From contig KL197776.1 in NCBI GenBank assembly GCA_000697665.1, positions 1-64,000 of the forward strand: a stretch of 64,000 bases of DNA, given 5' to 3'. The DNA comes from Jaapia argillacea MUCL 33604. Taxonomy: Eukaryota > Basidiomycota > Agaricomycetes > Jaapiales > Jaapiaceae. The notes below the pieces were generated by a model that was given only the letters and a program-made list of their open reading frames with translations, had not been told where the DNA came from and did no database searches. Made by a program: the position numbers and the translations under genes. Below, piece by piece: positions 58,083 to 64,000 of the stretch. Position 1 is the stretch's first letter. Each line of letters starts with the position of its first letter.

Positions 58083-59130
58083 AATATTATTGAGTTGTGG
58101 TCGGAGCCCGAGTACATTCAAGAAGGCCGTACATGTTCGGAGCTACAAGATCGGTAATCTGAAAGGTTGTAGCGGCTTCCGGGTTCGTTCCAGTGGTCCC
58201 CCCAGCGGACATCCACGGTGACGCTGCGGTAGGGTTGGAACGGGAGTTCGCGAAGCGGGGGGTAGGTATTCATACGCACAAAATGCAAGTGGACTGGAAA
58301 GTCGGAATGAAATCAGTGCCCGAGATGGAGTTTGATGAACACCCCCCATCCTCTGAGCTCGAACAAACTGGAAACTCCGCGGGCTCAGTTCTGGGATGTT
58401 AGACATGATAATGACTGAAGACAGACAGGTGACAGTGGACACATACCCCTTCACTACTCGCTAAACCTGGATTTTGCGGATTAATGCCACTGGCGACGGA
58501 TTGGAGACTGAATGACGTGAACGAGTTTATTCGAGGTGTGATAAGCGAGATTCGCGTAACGATGGTGAAAGCCAGAAATGGCAATTTGATATGACGGCTA
58601 CATAGGTCGCAAGGGTAAGTAGTAGGAATGTCGTCTAGAGCTTGAAGACACGCAGGTGCAATGCACTCCGCACATTGGGATGGGATAGCGGTGAACCTTG
58701 GAGTAGACTGAGACGTTATGGATGATGTTGAGGCCAGTCCATTTGGGTCGGCAGCGCCTGGAAAGCTTGATATCGGAGCGTGAGGACAAATCGTTCGAAT
58801 GTGTGTTCAATACTACCTGACTATAGGATGGACAAGCTCAAGGTGATTCATGATCTCGGAGGGTGAAGAGTAGTTGTGTGTGTGGATGTAGGTCTCCCAG
58901 TCGATGCCCGGTATAAGTGTGGAATGTGGGACCAAGGAGAGCCTTGGCTGTGCCAATGGTTATCGAGAGTGAAAGCAAGTCACCGGAGGGGGTGCCGAGT
59001 TTAGCCGATACAAAGGCTTCTACCTGATCCCGAGAGAAGATATGCTAGCCTGAGGATGGATTGTCACAGTAAATGCGATGAGGATGGAGGCTTGGAAAGT
59101 TGTGGACAAAAAGGCGATTTGACGGATGGC
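58083..59130 (-). pseudogene. Sedolisin (S53) pseudogene
   Basis: On the minus strand the order of the sedolisin gene at 12650-14795 can be followed: GLYGQHLS-equivalent exon, VEAFV, activation-domain end, CAECIAPACLQALDDIPTT (compare CAKYITPACLQALYAIPTT), SFSLQSVASGINPQNPGLAS, the SGDGG region in altered form, then a jump straight to the last exon. The catalytic Ser region is missing and many frame breaks are present. The 5' edge also matches about 25 bp of the sedolisin promoter (12485-12510), followed by a deletion that removed the TATA box and signal peptide. Confidence 0.85.
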
Positions 59131-59234
59131 TCGCAGCTTCGAGGGAATACCTTGAATCGATGAGTTTCGGATGAATTGCTCTAACACGCGATGAATTTGC
59201 AGTCCAGCGGTGTGAGGCTAAGAGTGGAAAGGTC

Positions 59235-59340
59235 GATACGGAGCGTCACTGGCAGCGTTGGTGGACGGTCAGGGACGGTTCGAGTTGTGAACCAATCAGC
59301 AACCAACGATCATCCGGCCCGCCAGTCCGCTCCTCCCAAT
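59235..59340. repeat. Dispersed repeat, partial copy R3
   Basis: Shares TGAACCAATCAGCAACCAA and the following ATC-CCGGCC-GC-AGTCCG stretch with R1 and R2. Confidence 0.55.
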
Positions 59341-59514
59341 TCCCCAGCTCCATCCCTCATCCTCGACTCGCTTGCATTAAAAGGACTTTGAGAACGGGAT
59401 GATGGATGGCGGTTATTGGCCGGACGATGAATGGGTTTCTTTTGAGGCTCGGAGGATGGATACTTAAGAACTGGGAAAGAGCATCCATGTTTCTCTCGCC
59501 TCTCATTCATAGTA

Positions 59515-60090
59515 TCATACCGAATGTCCACCAGATACATTCACGCTTCATCCCCAACAACAAATCTCGACTTGATCACCAACGCCCTACGTCTCCTCTC
59601 CATCCTCCTCGTCTCCCATCACATTCCTTCGGGATGGTACGTTACCCTATGCTTGTCATTTTTTTCCTCATTCACACGAATGTTAGGTCAAAACCCCCAG
59701 CACATTGTTGAGAAGCGTTATCCTGCTCATTATTTCGGGAGGATGGTGCGTTACCCTCTTTTCAGTTTTTTTGCTCCTCTTTCACGCGAATGTTGGATCG
59801 AAACCAGCCCGTCGATGTTCTCATCTCAGCCCTCTGGTACCTTCGATCTCTTTCCCTGCACAACGACGAATTGAGGAGTGTTGGAAGGTCTCTCGACCCT
59901 CCTACAAGTCGTCTAACGGCATGAATCATGCATTGGTGATGGATGGTGGCGTGATTTTGCTGATACGAACAGATCTGGTCGGGAGAGTCTACCGACGTAC
60001 GTTTTGCTATGGTTTGGCTGCTAGGAAATGGGCTCGATGGTCAATCCGACCGTGTACCAGTCTTGGTTTTTGGTTCTGTTTTCTAATGCC
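59515..60090 (+). pseudogene. Decayed exons of a membrane-protein gene
   Basis: Two similar exon-intron-exon modules in a row. Hydrophobic ends LLSILLVSHHIPSGW and LRSVILLIISGGW are each followed by a GTACGTTACC or GTGCGTTACC intron-like stretch, then an exon such as VDVLISALWYLRSLSLHNDE. The last resembles the VDVLI-x-x-x-L-x-x-x-L segment of DUF6534-type proteins. No complete gene can be followed. Similar modules recur at 62.8-64.0 kb. Confidence 0.4.
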
Positions 60091-60405
60091 GACGGCATGA
60101 TAGATCAATGACTTCCTATTCTTGACAATGTATCCGACTAAGAACTATCCTTGCTCCGTGATGCATGTCGTCTCTTGCTGCGGGCGTCTATCTGCGATGC
60201 CACGTGCGGACGTTCCCAACTTCTACCAAAGTCCAGTACCCGTGTGACCCGCGCCATATCATTCTCCTTTCATCTCACATCTGCGATTGACGTGAGCGCT
60301 GACAATCTCACTTTCCTTGTTATTCATCGCGTTGATATTCTCCTCGTAGGTCTCTGCTACGCCGGGAGCATCTTCCGACACGTCGCTGAACGCCACACAA
60401 GCGAC

Positions 60406-61447
60406 ATGACCACCACCTCAAAGGCACACGCGATGGTTCGCAGCGACGATCTGTGGTACGAAGACGGATCGGTAGTGTTACAGGCTGGCATGAGACTCTT
60501 TCGTGTCCACACAAGTATCCTTTCAAGACACTCCGAGGTCCTGAAAACTACTTTCTCGCTCCCGCAAGCGCCGGAGCCCGCCACGGAGATCTACGAAGGA
60601 TGTCCACTCGTTGAAGTGATAGATGCTGCAATTGATTGGGAGCACTATTTGAAGGCCATTTACGATTGGTCGTACGTCTTGCTACACTCATTTCGCATCT
60701 GCGAGCCTTATGTTTCCCATCTCCAGATACTTTCGACCAGGCCACGAGGCAAAATTTGAAGTCGTTGCTGCTGTTGCGCGGCTCAGCACCAAGTACGAGA
60801 CCCCGTACCTCCGTCGACGAACTATCGACCACCTCCTATCTGTTTATCCCTCTTCACCAATGGCTTGGGACAGTCGCAGCGATTCACGTCTTATACCCCC
60901 CTTCGAAGGGGAACTTGCGGCGTATCTCATGTTAGCATTCGAATGCGATATTAAAGTCATCTTACCCGCTCTGTACTACTCAGCCTGCAAGGGCCCCCTC
61001 GCCGACACCTTGGCGGCCCTCAATTCGGTCAACCGTTCAACGAATATGGACGTTTGCACACCATTTCTCCTGGGTCGCGATCGTCTTCGACATGCAGAAA
61101 CTCAGAGTACCTTGGCATTCTTGATATGGGGATTCCCTTTCCGCGATTGTCCGCATCGTTGCGATGTAAAGGAAGGGTTGCTCAGGGCCAGGTCTGAGGC
61201 TCTCGCTAGGTCAACTGTTGGCGCGAGTGGTGAGGAGGAGACGTATGTGGAATGGTGCATTACACACCCAAGTTGGGTCGGAGAGCATCACAATTTCTGC
61301 GCCACCTGCTGCGAGATCATCAAGGACACAATCGAAGAAGGCCGGAGAAATGCATGGGAGAAGTTACCAGAGTTGTTTGGCTTGTCGGATTGGGAGACAT
61401 CGAAGAGGGAAGCTGTTATGTTTGACGACCCCTCCTTTGCGAAATGA
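60406..61447 (+). CDS. BTB/POZ domain protein (intact copy)
   Basis: Exons 60406-60671 and 60727-61447 give 328 aa (GTACGT...CAG intron). BTB: DLWYEDGSVVLQAGMRLFRV, HTSILSRHSEVLKTTFSLPQ, CPLVEVIDAAIDWEHYLKAI. After the intron, YFRPGHEAKFEVVAAVARLS and TKYETPYLRRRTIDHLLSVY. The C-terminal half has paired cysteines (FCATCCEIIKDT) and ends WEKLPELFGLSDWETSKREA. Likely a regulatory or cullin-adaptor protein; partner unknown. It is the intact reference for the broken copy at 48468-49496 and the relic at 45915-46100. Confidence 0.87.
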
Positions 61448-62264
61448 ACCATATATTTTTGGGTCATTTTTTGAGCGAGGTGTTGACGAATGCTTGATGC
61501 ATGCTGGGTTTCTTGTTGCAGGTTTGTCTGTCAGTGATTCTAGTTTTCCGCGACTCCAATCTATTCGTGACTCGATGCATCAACGCAAAGCAATATTGTA
61601 CTGGTAATTGTATGTGTCAAAAATCTTGTTGTCTATTAGTACAGAGGTCCATATCGTTGTCTATGCCATCTCAATATACATGATCGTCTTGTGTAACCGT
61701 GGTGAACGACGAGCGAAAATCGAAACGAGAGTGGGACATACCATTAAACCTAAATTCTGGACGATGCAAGCAAGGTGAGGAGAAAGTGAACTCCTCCCCA
61801 CTCGCAGATTCAGCCTTTTCTCGCTCCTAATTGAATTCCAAACACCCGAGAGACGTTGTGAACGAGTAGGGAAAAAGTGAAAAGAGGAGGACGTACCAGA
61901 GCGTCCTCCAAAGCGTTCTCAGCCACTAAGAAGCATGACAAAACAGTCAATTCTTCTCCAATCGCATATCCATCCGTTCACACCCTCGTCCTCCATCTCC
62001 TGATTAAATTCCAACCACTCCACTGTGGAAGAGCCCTCCTGAACGAACAGCGAAAGACTGGGCAGAAGGAAGAACGAAAACTTGAAAGGAGGGATGGGGA
62101 AGGGTTCTCGATGACAAAGAGACATCAGCCGAATCGCATCCCCTCTGCTCGCCGGAACACAATCAGGTTGTCTAGAACGTTTAATCTTGTCCAGGTAGCC
62201 AGCATTCAGCCTTCTCGGTGAAACGTCCCGCGAGCCTCACCTCTTTCCACCCCAACACTCACAA
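61448..62264. other. Intergenic, nothing recognised
   Basis: 3' flank of the BTB gene. Around 61770-61800 and 61975-62050 two similar AT-poor stretches (CTGATTAAATTCCAA-type and CTAATTGAATTCCAA-type) hint at a short local duplication. Confidence 0.4.
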
Positions 62265-62735
62265 CCGACTCCCAACCCATCAAACTCGACCAAGGACTTC
62301 AAATGAAGGAACATCGAACGAACAACGGTGCGAAAGACTTTGTGTTGGACAGAGGGGGAGCTTGGAGCCTCCAGAATTCGGCTGGGAGTACAAGTGGATC
62401 GTTCATCTTGGGTGCAGAGCTCAGCTGTGTTGGATCAGAAAATGATGTGGGTTGATCGATGGGTTTGGTGGGTGGAGGTGTTGGCAGGGATGAGGTAGGA
62501 TGTTGAAGAGTGAGTCACTATGGGGGACGTCTTTGGAGTGGAAGAAGTGACAACCGTAATGGAGGCACGGTGAAAAGTGGGTTGGATAGTCAGACTAGGG
62601 TTACTACGATACATCGAAGTCGATCAGGAGGATTGTTGGGCGCTGGTCGATGAGGCCAGTGATGGGAGGACGCTCGAGTTTGGAACCAATAAGCAACCAA
62701 GGATCACCCGGCCCACAACTCCGCTCCTCTCCTTG
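62265..62735. repeat. Dispersed repeat, copy R2
   Basis: Partner of R1 at 53575-54205, shorter because of internal deletions. Followed about 70 bp later by an ATG (62808) opening MLDLERFIPYLMIFSTAHLW, a hydrophobic start exon like the stretch after R1. Confidence 0.65.
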
Positions 62736-62807
62736 CCGGACAGTCCATACGTATCACCTAATCTCTTCCAGAAAACTGAATGTCCATTGTCCTAAGTACT
62801 CCCACAA

Positions 62808-64000
62808 TGCTCGACCTTGAACGTTTCATTCCCTATCTTATGATATTCTCCACCGCCCATCTCTGGGGTCCGATACCCATCACATTCCACACTTCTAGCT
62901 CCCTAGAAAACACCCCAGACAGGCTTGTCTTCGTACGGTGTAGAGACTAGACAACAATCTTGTTCTGCCAAACGCGATATACAATCAAAAACCAGACGAC
63001 ATGGGCTCATCGAGCGTTGGCGTCTGGCATCTGGAGAGTGGACCCGTACGTTGTTTTGAGCGCTATTTGATCTGAACCATGGGATGAAATTTTGTTGATG
63101 GGATGAACTTCCAACTGGGGTTGCATGATGCAATATCGAGAAGGTACATCGTTCTCTCCTTTCATCTTTTTCGCTCCTCATCCGTACAGGTGTTAGCTCG
63201 AAACTATCTCGACGTTCGCCTCCGAATCATCCCGAGAGAGTTTAGATGTATTTCATGCGCAGGGTCGAGCTGTAGCTGTCTCGGCTTACCAATGCGATCA
63301 GGAGTGGGAAGAGGACGAGAAAGTGTTTGGATGAGCATGCGGGAGGAGAGCATCGTTGGCCTTCTCGGCGTACCCTTTGAATCCTCAGGACCCTTTGGAT
63401 CCCATTCTCGATGTTCGTGATCTCAAGATTGTCCGTCCTTCCTCTTTCCATCCCTCTCGCTCCTCGTTGACGATCGTTTTGGACAGCTGGGTTTAGACCC
63501 CCGATCAAGAGATAGAAGTAGATGAGAGTGCGGTGTCTGCCTGAATATATGACTGGTGGCGTTGACCCCGTAGAGAACATTTGAGGAACTTTTCCATAAT
63601 ATGAGATGGTACGTCCTCTCCGCTCTCCATTTTCTCCATCCTGATTCACGGGAATGTTAGATCATAACCTTACCCCTCGACGTTATCATCCGAAGCCTCA
63701 ACTGTGAGCTCATGAGAGGAGGGTTGAGTGGTACCTGCTTCGGACCGTCGGCTTGGAAATAATCCGTTTTGGAAGAGGATGAGAGTGTTGGGATGAATAT
63801 GTGGGTGGAGAGGATAGGGACGACATCGGGAATTTCTCATGTTGCTGCGCACATCGAGAAGAAGCCTTGGAGGACGATCCTGTTCATAATTTCGGGATGG
63901 TGCGTCACCTTCTTTCCATCTTTTCGACCCCCATTCGCTCGAATCTTTGATTGAAACCGTCGTCGATGTTCTCATGTGAACCCTCCCCAAGATCGATCTC
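62808..64000 (+). pseudogene. Decayed membrane-protein exons, continuing beyond the window
   Basis: Starts with MLDLERFIPYLMIFSTAHLW. At about 63137, 63605 and 63893 come three modules with GGTAC(A/G)TC or GGTGCGTCACC donors, a pyrimidine-rich tract, and an end near (C/T)TCGACG(T/A)T, like those at 59.5-60.0 kb. Only fragments such as RTILFIISGW are open. The unit probably derives from the DUF6534-type family, but this is not certain. Confidence 0.35.

Noticed and set aside
1-64000. CRISPR arrays, bacterial operons, rRNA or complete tRNA genes, and LTR or LINE reverse transcriptase
   Set aside because: None of the expected repeat-spacer patterns, complete cloverleaf sequences or polymerase motifs were recognised by eye; a covariance-model and profile search would be decisive.

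Overview
The window looks like nuclear DNA of a basidiomycete fungus, probably an Agaricomycete. Genes are densely packed on both strands and cut by many short introns (about 50-60 bp, GT/GC...AG). Families typical of such fungi are present: F-box and BTB/POZ proteins, sedolisin (S53) and M43 secreted peptidases, a sugar porter, a GH51 arabinofuranosidase, an O-methyltransferase, a cytochrome P450 and a DUF6534-like membrane protein. It is draft assembly: it opens in a near-pure C run and holds one 678-base N gap.

Layout. 1-7.6 kb: 3' end of an unknown gene, a BTB gene, then a divergently transcribed GH51 arabinofuranosidase and MFS sugar transporter that probably release and import the same kind of sugar. 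8-11.5 kb: a tandem pair of one unrecognised gene family; a third member lies at 39.8-41.4 kb. 12.6-21.8 kb: a sedolisin and four F-box genes. Part of this block (sedolisin 3' end plus F-box) is an inverted duplication around 18 kb. 22.6-28.3 kb: an O-methyltransferase and a P450 on the same strand, perhaps a small metabolic pair, followed by two less certain membrane proteins (28.8-32.6 kb). 33.1-36.8 kb: about seven decayed 0.5-0.75 kb tandem repeats of unknown nature. 37.5-39.6 kb: a highly disordered acidic/RS-like protein.

41-64 kb is an area of segmental duplication and decay. It holds an F-box gene with a 1.06 kb hAT-like DNA transposon in its upstream region, two M43 peptidase copies (one frameshifted), a live BTB gene with one broken copy and one relic, two broken F-box copies, a sedolisin pseudogene, a DUF6534-like gene, and dispersed non-coding repeats. 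A tRNA-like (SINE-like) sequence sits upstream of each M43 copy.

The main story is birth and death of substrate-adaptor genes (F-box, BTB) and secreted peptidases by local duplication. Paralogous copies let several mutations be read directly, such as the transposon empty site, a lost splice donor and an intron-removing deletion. No complete new defence, toxin or biosynthetic system was found. The strongest unexplained items are the 33-37 kb tandem array and the three-member gene family.
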